This document shows positions 42,065 to 50,180 of a DNA stretch of 64,000 bases, in pieces. The translations under genes and the position numbers were made by a program. This DNA is from JAJNBA01 sp963842295. Lineage in GTDB: Bacteria > Actinomycetota > UBA4738 > HRBIN12. Position 1 is the first letter of the stretch. Each line of letters begins with the position of its first letter. The stretch is from positions 186,001 to 250,000 of the forward strand of contig CAWJFY010000005.1 of assembly GCA_963842295.1 (NCBI GenBank), read 5' to 3'. Under the pieces are notes generated by a model. It was not told where the DNA came from and made no database searches. It worked only from the letters and a program-made list of their open reading frames with translations.

Positions 42065-42835
42065 TCAGATCACCTTCGCTTCTGCCAGCAGGTCGGCGAT
42101 GCGGGCAGGCGTGGTGTCATCGGCCTCGATCGTTTCCCCGCCCTGCTTCGGGGGCGCGTTGGACACCTCCGCGACCGTCTGGGTGGCGGTCGTGTCCTCG
42201 GCCGATAGGCCGAGATCCGAGACGCTCAACGTCTCGACCGGCTTCGACTTCGCTGCCATCACGCCTTTCAGCGACGGGTAACGGGGCTCGGTCGCGCCGG
42301 CAGTCACCGTGACGACCGCCGGAAGAGCTGCGGTGACGACGTCGTAGCCGGCCGCGGTCTGCCGCTCGATCTTCAACGAACCGTCCGAAGCCTCGAGCTT
42401 GCGCGCGAACGTGAGGCTGGGCAGGCCGAGCAACTCGGCGATCGCCGCGGACACCGTCCCCGTGTACCCGTCGGTGGACTCGACGCCGCCGATCACGAGG
42501 TCGAAGGTCTGGCGACCGACAGCCGCCGCCAGCACACGGGCCGTGACCAGGGCGTCGGCGCCACGGAGGGAGTCGTCGGTGATCCGAAGGCCCTTGTGTG
42601 CGCCCATGGCGAGACCGCGCTGCAGCGCCGCATGAGCCACCTCGGGACCCATCGTCAGGAGAGTGATCTCGCCGTCGCCCGCCGCCTCCACGAGCTGCAG
42701 CGCGGCTTCGAGCCCGTACTCGTCGCCGGGATCGAGCGCCCCGTCGGCGCCTTCTCGGACAAGCAGCCCGTCCTCGCCGAGCGTGGGTGTGCCCTCGGGC
42801 TCGGGTACCCATTTGGTCAAGACGACGACGTTCAC
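42065..42835 (-). CDS. etfB: Electron transfer flavoprotein beta subunit
   Basis: A 256-residue ETF-beta starting VNVVVLTKWVPEPEGTP. DEYGLEAALQLVEAAGDGEITLLTMGPE and the VESTDGYTGTVSAAIAELLGLP block are family hallmarks that bind AMP and contact dehydrogenases. The GTG at 42835 gives the usual length; the frame open upstream adds 15 unmatched residues. First gene of etfB-etfA-etfD. Confidence 0.95.
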   Translation of the reverse strand: MNVVVLTKWVPEPEGTPTLGEDGLLVREGADGALDPGDEYGLEAALQLVEAAGDGEITLLTMGPEVAHAALQRGLAMGAHKGLRITDDSLRGADALVTARVLAAAVGRQTFDLVIGGVESTDGYTGTVSAAIAELLGLPSLTFARKLEASDGSLKIERQTAAGYDVVTAALPAVVTVTAGATEPRYPSLKGVMAAKSKPVETLSVSDLGLSAEDTTATQTVAEVSNAPPKQGGETIEADDTTPARIADLLAEAKVI

Positions 42836-42904
42836 GCCACCGTCCGCCGATCCTCGCTCACGGGGGCACCGTACCCGCACGGGCCACCCGTCGGCATCTC
42901 GCCG

Positions 42905-43450
42905 CTAGGGCAGCTTGGCGAGCGCACTGATGACACGCTCACGGAGATCGCCATCGCAGTGCTCCCGAACCAGCGCCGACTTGGTCGCCCATGGATCGTC
43001 GCCACCGTCCACGTCGAGCCCGTCGCCACACGCGAGCCGCATGTCGGACCGCCCATCCCAGTCCGGCCCCGGGACCGTGGCGTCGACCCTCACTCGCCGA
43101 CCGTTCATGAGCAGCTTTGCGTAGCTGTGGACGTCGGTCAGCCCTTCTGGCGGAACCGCCGTTGTAGCTCCCTCCCCGAATAGTGTCCGAGCGAGATCGG
43201 GTGTCAGCCGGTATATGCGATGAACGATGAGCGGCTCAAGCTCGGGCCATCGTGTCGCTGCGAGTTCGGTGAGAAGAGCGTGCTTCGTAGAGCAGGTCCC
43301 ACGCCACTCGGAGACGACGCCAGCTGGGGTCCGATCATGGGGTCGTCCGTATGGGAGCGAGCGGATCGACTCGACGACATCGACCAACGTGGCCGAGTCG
43401 CCCAGACCCGCCTTCTGCCCAAACGTCGTCCAGAGTGTGGATTCGCCCAC
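42905..43450 (-). CDS. Transglutaminase-like (papain-fold) protein
   Basis: A 181-residue protein. WRGTCSTKHALLTELA places a Cys (about residue 53) as in the transglutaminase-like core GxCxxKxxL, and DVHSYAKLLMNGRRVRVDATVPGPDWDG supplies the His and Asp of a Cys-His-Asp triad. GTG at 43450, 7 nt after the ribokinase stop, is chosen; the frame upstream overlaps that gene. Activity (protease, amidase or acyltransferase) is unknown. Last gene of the TetR-led operon. Confidence 0.72.
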   Translation of the reverse strand: MGESTLWTTFGQKAGLGDSATLVDVVESIRSLPYGRPHDRTPAGVVSEWRGTCSTKHALLTELAATRWPELEPLIVHRIYRLTPDLARTLFGEGATTAVPPEGLTDVHSYAKLLMNGRRVRVDATVPGPDWDGRSDMRLACGDGLDVDGGDDPWATKSALVREHCDGDLRERVISALAKLP

Positions 43451-43457
43451 GGCGCGC

Positions 43458-44333
43458 TCAGCTCCCTTGGAGGAATGCGTCGAGCTCGTCGCGGGTCGGC
43501 ATGCCCTCTCGGGCGCCGACCTTCGTGACAGAGAGGGCGGCCGCGGCCGCCGCACGTTGGGCCGCCGCCGCCAGCTCCAACCCTTCAGCGAGACCCGCCG
43601 CGAACACGCCGTTGAAGCAGTCGCCGGCGCCTGTCGTATCGACGGCATCGACCCGGGGGTTCGCCACCCGTTCCTCCTCGCCGCCTCGATGGATCAACAC
43701 CCCGTCCTCCCCACGCGTCTCGACCACCACCACTCCATCCGGCAGCGAGCCCAGCGCGTCGAGCTCGTGCTCGTTCGGCGTGACGTAGGTCGCCAGTCGC
43801 GCAACCTCTCCCACCCAGGGCTGCACGGGCGCGGGATTCAGCACGAGCGGCAGCTGATGCTCCTTGCACCATGCCGCCGCGGCTCGGACGGCGCCGTGCG
43901 AGACCTCCAGGCTCGCGAGCACGACCCCCACTTCGTGCACCTGCTCGAACGCTGACGTCACGTTGCTGGCCGAGAGCTCGGCGTTCGCACCCGGCGCGAC
44001 CGAGATCTGGTTCTCACCGTCGGGACCGACGCAGATCAGTGCGACGCCGGTCGGCACGCCCGGTCGCATGGCCACGGACGTGGCCACCCCTTCGACTCGG
44101 AGCGCGTCCAATGCTTCGTGCCCAAGTGTGTCGTTCCCGACGGCCCCCACGATCACGACGCCGGGGCCGCCGCCGAGGGCTCGCGCCGCGGCCACGGCCT
44201 GGTTCCCGCCCTTGCCGCCGTGATGCTGCGCGAACACCCCGCCGGTGACCGTGTGACCGGGTGCGGGGAGCGGAGCTCCCGACACGACGAGGTCGACGTT
44301 GATCGCGCCGATCACGACGACGGAGCCCGTCAC
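43458..44333 (-). CDS. rbsK: Ribokinase (PfkB family)
   Basis: A 291-residue sugar kinase. VVVIGAINVDLVV, HHGGKGGNQAVAAARALG (ribose-binding GGKGANQA-type motif) and VDAVDTTGAGDCFNGVFAAGLAEG (anion hole and catalytic Asp) identify ribokinase. Coupled to the nucleoside hydrolase gene (GTGA overlap), it would phosphorylate the ribose that enzyme releases. Confidence 0.9.
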   Translation of the reverse strand: MTGSVVVIGAINVDLVVSGAPLPAPGHTVTGGVFAQHHGGKGGNQAVAAARALGGGPGVVIVGAVGNDTLGHEALDALRVEGVATSVAMRPGVPTGVALICVGPDGENQISVAPGANAELSASNVTSAFEQVHEVGVVLASLEVSHGAVRAAAAWCKEHQLPLVLNPAPVQPWVGEVARLATYVTPNEHELDALGSLPDGVVVVETRGEDGVLIHRGGEEERVANPRVDAVDTTGAGDCFNGVFAAGLAEGLELAAAAQRAAAAAALSVTKVGAREGMPTRDELDAFLQGS

Positions 44334-45328
44334 GCCATCGACTCCACCAGCGATCGCAGTCGCTCGACGAACCGCTTCATGAACGCTTCGTCGTTGACCT
44401 CGAGGGCGACGCGCGCGTTCGCCTCGGCCTCCCAGCCCACCGGCCAGGGGCTCCCGCGGATACCGGTGAGGTCGGCCACGGTCTCGCCGATCGTCCAACG
44501 GCCCTCGGTCTCGACCTCGACCCGGGTCGTCTCGAGACGAGCGAGCGCGGGGTCGATGGCCACGGCCAGCGCGAGCGGGTCGTGCAGACGGCACCCGTCC
44601 TCGCCGACGACCGATGCGTAGAAGTCCATGTAGAAGCTCGTCGCGCCCTCGACGAGCAGCCCGAGCGGCGACCGCGGGGCCGGCGCACAGACGGCGTCGA
44701 GGTCGGGCCGCCGCATCACGGCTCGCTCGGTGATGTCGAGCCCGACACAGATCGGCAAGCGCTCATCGTCTGCCCCGGAGAACCCGGTGAAGACCTCGGC
44801 GGCGGCCAACGGATCTACCCAGATGTTCGCCTCGGCGGCCGGCGTCACGTTGCCGCCTCGGGCGAACGCCCCGCCCATGAGCGCGAACCCGCCCAACAGT
44901 TGCGGAAGTCCCGGCTCCTCGCGAAGCGCCAGAGCCACGTTGGTGAGCGGGCCGGTCGCGACCAGGAGCACTTCCCCAGGACGCTCGCGCGCCGAGGCCA
45001 CGATCACGTCGACCGCCGAGCGATCCGAGGGCGAAGCCGCGGGCGGTGGGGGGGCGGCCCGGCCGAGCCCGCGTTCCCCGTGGACGATCGGGAACGGGAC
45101 GTGGTCGCGAGCGAGCGGCCGGGCCGCCCCCTGCGCCACCTCGACTTCCGGCCTCCCCGCCACCTCCAGCACCGCGAGCGTGTTCTCCGTGGCCTGCTCG
45201 ACGGAGACGTTCCCCATCACACTCGTGGCGGCGATCAGGTCGACCTCGGGGGATGCCACGGCGTAGAGCAGCGCGAGCGCGTCGTCGACACCGGTGTCGA
45301 CGTCCAGGATCAGCGGCACGGGCGCCAT
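44330..45328 (-). CDS. Inosine-uridine preferring nucleoside hydrolase
   Basis: A 332-residue enzyme releasing ribose from nucleosides. The N-terminal Ca-binding cluster ILDVDTGVDDALALLYAV (DTDxGxDDxxAL motif) and EANIWVDPLAAAEVF mid-protein are diagnostic of the IunH family, and GCRLHDPLALAVAIDP carries the conserved His-Asp. ATG at 45328 is used; GTG at 45337 is possible. Operon with TetR, ribokinase and a transglutaminase-like gene. Confidence 0.92.
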   Translation of the reverse strand: MAPVPLILDVDTGVDDALALLYAVASPEVDLIAATSVMGNVSVEQATENTLAVLEVAGRPEVEVAQGAARPLARDHVPFPIVHGERGLGRAAPPPPAASPSDRSAVDVIVASARERPGEVLLVATGPLTNVALALREEPGLPQLLGGFALMGGAFARGGNVTPAAEANIWVDPLAAAEVFTGFSGADDERLPICVGLDITERAVMRRPDLDAVCAPAPRSPLGLLVEGATSFYMDFYASVVGEDGCRLHDPLALAVAIDPALARLETTRVEVETEGRWTIGETVADLTGIRGSPWPVGWEAEANARVALEVNDEAFMKRFVERLRSLVESMA

Positions 45329-45344
45329 GGCCCGCACAGGGTAC

Positions 45345-45992
45345 TCAGGCGCCGGCCGGTTCCAAGGCGAATCCGATCAGCTTCGACGAGACCTCGCGGC
45401 TCACACGAAGCATGTCCTCGGGGGTGACGTCGCTGTGGTCCATCAGGACCTGGATGGCGAGACCGTCGATCAGGGCGCCGACCTGGATCCCGAGCTCGTC
45501 CGCGTCCAGCCCCTCGGGGAACTCTCCCGTCGACCTGCCGTGACGCACGATGTCGGAGATCGATCGCCTCCAGCGTCGGTTCAGGACCTCGTGCTCCTTC
45601 GCCATCTCGGGGTCGCGAAGCGCGCGCACCCAGATCTCCACCCATAGGGCCCACTCGTCCAAGAACGGGAACTCGGGGAGCAGGCCCGGGATCGAGAGCT
45701 CGATCAGCCTGTCGAGCTGCGCGCGGGCCGACGGATTCTTGCGGAGCTCGCGCGACAGCCGTAGGTAGAACTGGTCGTTCGCATAGGTGAGGGCTTCGAC
45801 CAGCAACCGGTCCTTGGACTCGAAGTAGTAGAGGATCAGCCCGGTCGAAACGCCGCACGACTCCGCGATGTCCTGGATCCTCGTGTCGGCGAGGCCGCGA
45901 TCGGTGATCACCTGGGCGGCGGCGGCAAGGATCTCTTGACGGCGATCCCCTTTCGGAGCCGTCTTGGTCGCCTTCGTTCGTGTCTTGGGCAT
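45345..45992 (-). CDS. TetR-family transcriptional regulator
   Basis: A 215-residue repressor-type protein. The N-terminal DNA-binding domain is clear: RRQEILAAAAQVITDRGLADTRIQDIAESCGVSTGLILYYFESKDRLL. The C-terminal ligand domain is helical and resembles BetI-like regulators. ATG at 45992 follows AGGAG. It leads the nucleoside operon and is divergent from the flavoprotein gene at 46170; a shared 10-bp element lies before each gene. Confidence 0.9.
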   Translation of the reverse strand: MPKTRTKATKTAPKGDRRQEILAAAAQVITDRGLADTRIQDIAESCGVSTGLILYYFESKDRLLVEALTYANDQFYLRLSRELRKNPSARAQLDRLIELSIPGLLPEFPFLDEWALWVEIWVRALRDPEMAKEHEVLNRRWRRSISDIVRHGRSTGEFPEGLDADELGIQVGALIDGLAIQVLMDHSDVTPEDMLRVSREVSSKLIGFALEPAGA

Positions 45993-45999
45993 CTCACTC

Positions 46000-46126
46000 C
46001 TGAACGGCGTACAGAGAAACGAGAGGGACAGGCGCCCTGATGAGGCGGGCGTCCATGGAAAGGTACCCCGTTGAGCAGCCGAAATCAAAGGAGGGCCCCC
46101 AGCGTCGCGTTTGACTCGCCGTTCAG
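46000..46126. promoter_or_regulatory. Paired CTGAACGGCG elements in the TetR divergent region
   Basis: CTGAACGGCG at 46000-46009 and its exact reverse complement CGCCGTTCAG at 46117-46126. Read in each gene's own direction both are CGCCGTTCAG: one directly before the tetR Shine-Dalgarno, one just after a TTGACT -35 box (46111-46116) facing the flavoprotein gene. Candidate TetR binding elements, though neither is itself palindromic. Confidence 0.4.
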
Positions 46127-46169
46127 ATTCGAGGCATCATTCAGCATCGACGAAAGGATCCGAAGAGAC

Positions 46170-47792
46170 ATGGCCACGAACACCTACGACGCGATCGTCA
46201 TCGGCGGGGGCCATAACGGACTCACGGCCGGCGCCTACTTCGCGCGACACGGGGCGCGCACGGTCGTCCTCGAGGCGAGGCACAAGACCGGCGGCGCCGC
46301 CGACACGAGCGCGCCGTTCGCCGATCACCCCGACATCAACGTCACCACCTACTCCTACGTGATGTCGCTGATGCCACCGACGATCATCGACGAGCTCCAG
46401 CTGAAACGGCACGGCTACGACGTCACGCCGTTCGGCCCGTACTTCCAGGCCTACCCGGACGGCCGCGCGATCACCGTCTACGCCGACGAGGCCGACCGCT
46501 CGTACGACTCGATCGCTCAGTTCTCGAAGAAGGATGCAGATGCTCTCCCCGAGTGGGAGGCGTGGCTGAAGAGCGTCGCCGACATCCTGGGACCACTGCT
46601 GCTGCAGAGCCCGCCGCGGGCGGGGTCGCTCGCGATCGGCGACCTGCTGGAGACGGCCCGAACCGCGTGGAAGGTCCGCAAGCTCGGTGTCCGTGGTGTC
46701 GCGGACGTGACGCGACTGTTCACGATGAGCATCACCGACCTGCTGGACGACTGGTTCGAGTCCGACGAGATGAAGGGGATGCTCGCGGTCAACGGGATCA
46801 TCGGCACATGGGCGGGTCCCGACGAGCCCGGGACCGCGTACGTGATGCTGCATCACTCGATCGGCGACGTCGGCGACGGGCACCTGGGGTCGTGGGGCTA
46901 CCAGCAGGGCGGGATGGGGGCGGTCTCCGATTCGATCAGGCGATCCGCGGAAGCCTTCGGCGCCGAGGTCCGGACGAACGCGCGCGTGAACAAGGTCCTG
47001 ACGTCCGGCGGGCGCTTCCGGGGTGTCGTCCTGGACGACGGAACAGAGCTCCACGCCCCGATCGGCGTGACGTGCGTGCATCCCAAGATCGGGTTCCTCG
47101 ACCTGATCCCGGCCGCGGAGCTGCCGGCGGACTTCGTCAAGGACATCGAGCGCTGGAAGACGCGCTCCGGCGTCGTGAAGATCAACGTCGCGATGTCGGA
47201 GCTCCCGGACTTCACCGCGATGCCCGGAAAGAACATGCAGGAGCACCACACCGGCTCGGTGGAGCTGTGCTTCACACCGCAGTACGCCGAGCGCGCGTTC
47301 CAGGACTCGCACATGGACCGAAAGGCGTCGGTCGCTCCGTTCGTCGACGGAGTGATCCCGACGACGCTCGACAAGAAGCTCGCACCCGAGGGCAAGCACG
47401 TGTTCTCGATGTTCTCCCAGTGGGTGCCGGACGACTGGGTCAACGAGCCGCACCGCGACGAGCTCGACGCCTACGCGAAGCGGATCTTCGACCTCTACGA
47501 CGAGCTCGCCCCCAACTTCAAGGACGCGATCCTGGACTATCAGGTGATCGGCCCCTACGACATGGAACAGGAGCTCGGACTGATCGGCGGGAACATCTTC
47601 CACGGCGAGCTCTCGGTGGACCAGCTGTTCCACATGCGGCCGGCGCCCGGCTACGCGGACTTCCGGACCCCCATCCGAGGCCTGTACCACGGATCGTCGG
47701 CGACCCACGCCGGCGGAGGGGTCAACGGCATCCCCGGCTGGAAGGCGTACCGTGCGGCCGTGAAGGACAGGGCTCTCAAGAAGCGCTCGTGA
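46170..47792 (+). CDS. Phytoene desaturase-like FAD-dependent oxidoreductase
   Basis: A 540-residue flavoprotein. The dinucleotide-binding motif IVIGGGHNGLTAGAYFARHG lies near residue 10, followed by the family's VLEARHKTGGAADTS. GSWGYQQGGMGAVSDSIRRSAEAFGAEV and the C-terminal GLYHGSSATHAGGGVNGIPGWKAY match the CrtI/PYROXD2-like group. No carotenoid genes are near, so a carotenoid role is unlikely; oxidation of another lipid or amine is possible. Its stop overlaps the acyl-CoA synthetase GTG by 4 nt, hinting at a shared pathway. Confidence 0.88.
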   Translation: MATNTYDAIVIGGGHNGLTAGAYFARHGARTVVLEARHKTGGAADTSAPFADHPDINVTTYSYVMSLMPPTIIDELQLKRHGYDVTPFGPYFQAYPDGRAITVYADEADRSYDSIAQFSKKDADALPEWEAWLKSVADILGPLLLQSPPRAGSLAIGDLLETARTAWKVRKLGVRGVADVTRLFTMSITDLLDDWFESDEMKGMLAVNGIIGTWAGPDEPGTAYVMLHHSIGDVGDGHLGSWGYQQGGMGAVSDSIRRSAEAFGAEVRTNARVNKVLTSGGRFRGVVLDDGTELHAPIGVTCVHPKIGFLDLIPAAELPADFVKDIERWKTRSGVVKINVAMSELPDFTAMPGKNMQEHHTGSVELCFTPQYAERAFQDSHMDRKASVAPFVDGVIPTTLDKKLAPEGKHVFSMFSQWVPDDWVNEPHRDELDAYAKRIFDLYDELAPNFKDAILDYQVIGPYDMEQELGLIGGNIFHGELSVDQLFHMRPAPGYADFRTPIRGLYHGSSATHAGGGVNGIPGWKAYRAAVKDRALKKRS

Positions 47793-49897
47793 GCTCCACG
47801 GGTCGTGCCGAGCGGTCGCCGCTCGAGCGGATGCTGGCGGCGCGCTCGGTCGCGGTGGTCGGCGCGTCCGTCAAGGAGGGCTCGGTCGGGCGTCAGATGA
47901 TGCTCGAGCTCGAACGCGGCGGCTACGAAGGCGACGTCTATCCGGTGAACCCGGGATACGAGGAGGTGCTCGGCCACCGTTGCTACGGGTCGCTGGGCGA
48001 GGTTCCCGAGCCCGTCGATCTGGCGATCCTCGGCATCGCCAATCAGCGGGTCGAGCAGGCGATGCGGGACGCGGCGTCGGCCGGCGCCGGCAGCGTCGTG
48101 ACGTTCTCGTCGCTGTTCGAGGAGGAGCCGCCGGAGGCCGGGATGCCGACGCTCGCCGAGCGGGTCGCGGCCATCGCTCGGGACAACGGGATGGCGCTCT
48201 GCGGCGGCAACGGGATGGGGTTCGTCAACACCGAAGCTCGACTCCGCGCGACCGGTTTCCCGACCCCCGACGAGATGCCGCCGGGTCCGGTGACGTTCCT
48301 CTCGCACTCGGGCTCGGCGTTCGCAGCCTTCGCGTTCAACGATCGAGGGATCGCCTTCAACCTGATCGTGTCGAGCGGCCACGAGATCGTCACGACGATG
48401 GACGAGTACCTGTCCTTCGCGCTCGACCTCGAGAGCACGAAGGTGATCGCATTGGTCCTCGAGACCGTGCGCCGCCCGGAGGGGTTCCTGGCCGCGCTCG
48501 CGAAGGCCAACGAGCGGGACGTGCCGGTGCTCGCGCTCAAGGTCGGTCGGACGGAGGGGTCGAAGGAGATGGTCGTGGCGCACTCCGGCGCGCTCGCGGG
48601 CGAGCACGGGGCGTACGAAGCGGTGTTCGGCGCCTACGGCGTGCACGAGTGCCGGGACCTCGAGGAGCTCGCCGACACGATCGAGCTGTTCTCGAACCCT
48701 CGTCGCGTGGTGGGCGGAGGCGGCATCGCTTCGCTGCACGACTCCGGCGGCGAGCGCGCCCTGTTCGTGGACCTCGCGTCGGATCTGGGCGTCCCGCTCG
48801 CGAGGATCTCGGAGGCGACGAGGGAGCGGATCGACGCGGTGCTCGACCCGGGTCTCGTCGCCGAGAACCCGCTGGATGCCTGGGGGACCGGGATCGACGC
48901 CGATCGGATCTACAGGGAGAGCTTCCTGGCGCTGCACGACGATCCGGAGACCGCCGCGGTCGCCTTCGTCGTGGACCTCACTCGGCAGGGTGAGCCGTAC
49001 GACGAGGGGTACCTCCGGGTCGCGACGGACGTCTACGAGGCCACGACGAAGCCGTTCTGCGTGGTGTCGAACCTGCCCGCCGCGATCGCGCGCGACGAGG
49101 TCGGCTGGTTCCGGCGTGCGGGCATCCCGGTGCTCGAGGGAACCCTTTCCGGATTGCGCGCACTCACGCACCTGCTCGATCACACGAAACACGACGACCG
49201 GCGATCGAGGATCCCATCCGATCCGGTTCCCGCCGCGACGACGGCCCGTTGGCGCGAACGGCTGGCCGGCGCCGAAGCCCTCTCGGAACTGGAGGCACTC
49301 GAGCTCCTCGCCGACTATGGCGTGCCGACCGTGACGGCGAAGGCGGCGGCGACCGCCGAGGAGGCGGTCGCCGCCGCCGCCACGATCGGGTACCCGGTCG
49401 CGCTGAAGACAGCCGTCCCCGGCGTGCTCCACAAGACGGAGAGCGATGGCGTCCGGCTCGGACTCGTCGATGCCGATGCCGTTCGCGACGCCTACGAGGA
49501 CGTCGCCGGCCGGCTCGGCCCGGCGACGATCGTCGCGGCGATGGCGCCACCGGGCGTCGAGGTCGCGCTCGGCATCGTTCGCGATCCCACGTTCGGTCCG
49601 CTCGTGTTGGTGGCGGCGGGCGGCGTCCTGGTGGAGCTCGTCCACGACCGAAAGCTCGCGCTCCCACCGATCGACGAGGACGCCGCCCGCCGCCTGATCG
49701 ACGGGCTCGCGATCCGGCCGATCCTCGACGGCGCGCGCGGCGCGCCAGCCTCCGACGTCGACGCGCTCGCTCGCGCCACCTCGCGGCTCTCGATCCTCGC
49801 CGTCGAGCTCGGCGATCGGATCGCCGAGCTCGACGTCAACCCCGTGATCGTCTCACCGCGAGGATGTGTGGCGGTGGACGTGCTCGTCGTCACCTAG
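47789..49897 (+). CDS. NDP-forming acyl-CoA synthetase (fused alpha-beta acetate-CoA ligase type)
   Basis: A 702-residue protein. Residues 1-460 form the CoA-binding/succinyl-CoA ligase-like part (SVAVVGASVKEGSVGRQM, YPVNPGYEEVLG, and the phospho-His motif AHSGALAG). Residues about 480-702 form an ATP-grasp domain (GYPVALKTAVPGVLHKTESDGVRLGL, LAVELGDRIAELDVNPVIV). It interconverts acyl-CoA and free acid with ATP or GTP formation. Coupled to the flavoprotein upstream; the acyl group is unknown. Confidence 0.9.
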   Translation: MSSTGRAERSPLERMLAARSVAVVGASVKEGSVGRQMMLELERGGYEGDVYPVNPGYEEVLGHRCYGSLGEVPEPVDLAILGIANQRVEQAMRDAASAGAGSVVTFSSLFEEEPPEAGMPTLAERVAAIARDNGMALCGGNGMGFVNTEARLRATGFPTPDEMPPGPVTFLSHSGSAFAAFAFNDRGIAFNLIVSSGHEIVTTMDEYLSFALDLESTKVIALVLETVRRPEGFLAALAKANERDVPVLALKVGRTEGSKEMVVAHSGALAGEHGAYEAVFGAYGVHECRDLEELADTIELFSNPRRVVGGGGIASLHDSGGERALFVDLASDLGVPLARISEATRERIDAVLDPGLVAENPLDAWGTGIDADRIYRESFLALHDDPETAAVAFVVDLTRQGEPYDEGYLRVATDVYEATTKPFCVVSNLPAAIARDEVGWFRRAGIPVLEGTLSGLRALTHLLDHTKHDDRRSRIPSDPVPAATTARWRERLAGAEALSELEALELLADYGVPTVTAKAAATAEEAVAAAATIGYPVALKTAVPGVLHKTESDGVRLGLVDADAVRDAYEDVAGRLGPATIVAAMAPPGVEVALGIVRDPTFGPLVLVAAGGVLVELVHDRKLALPPIDEDAARRLIDGLAIRPILDGARGAPASDVDALARATSRLSILAVELGDRIAELDVNPVIVSPRGCVAVDVLVVT

Positions 49898-50029
49898 CGC
49901 GCGTGTCGCGCATCCTTGCGCGACTTCGGTCACGTATACAACTCTGTAGCAGTGGGTACGACGTCGACGTGATCCGCCGGACCGTCCGGAACGAACCGGA
50001 GCGAGACGGCGATCACGGAGGTGAGGGCG

Positions 50030-50176
50030 ATGAAGCGGATCCGTATCGAGAAGCCGAAGCCTCGCCGCTCGATGGAGCTCGAACTGCCCCTCCGCCTCGA
50101 TCCTCGTGACCCGGACATCGTTCGCGTGAAGCGGGGAGCGATCTGGCGATTCGCCGACCGCCGCTGGGCGACCTAG
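50030..50176 (+). CDS. Small basic protein (48 aa), hypothetical
   Basis: The ORF starts MKRIRIEKPKPRRSMELELPL and ends GAIWRFADRRWAT. GGAGG lies 8 nt before the ATG. Composition is strongly basic with an amphipathic centre. It stands alone between the acyl-CoA synthetase and the convergent phosphoesterase gene. The strong ribosome-binding site argues for translation; no family recognised. Confidence 0.5.
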   Translation: MKRIRIEKPKPRRSMELELPLRLDPRDPDIVRVKRGAIWRFADRRWAT

Positions 50177-50180
50177 ACCC

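Noticed and set aside
46553..47788. Open frame extending upstream of the acyl-CoA synthetase
   Set aside because: It overlaps the flavoprotein gene in another frame and encodes Arg-rich nonsense; the GTG at 47789 with the GTGA overlap is the natural start.
46170..47792. Carotenoid desaturase call for the flavoprotein
   Set aside because: Although CrtI-like, no phytoene synthase or other carotenoid gene is nearby and the PYROXD2-like features are stronger; kept at family level.
49916..49940. Promoter TTGCGC / TATACA before the 48-residue ORF
   Set aside because: The spacer is only 13 nt, too short for a sigma-70-type promoter.
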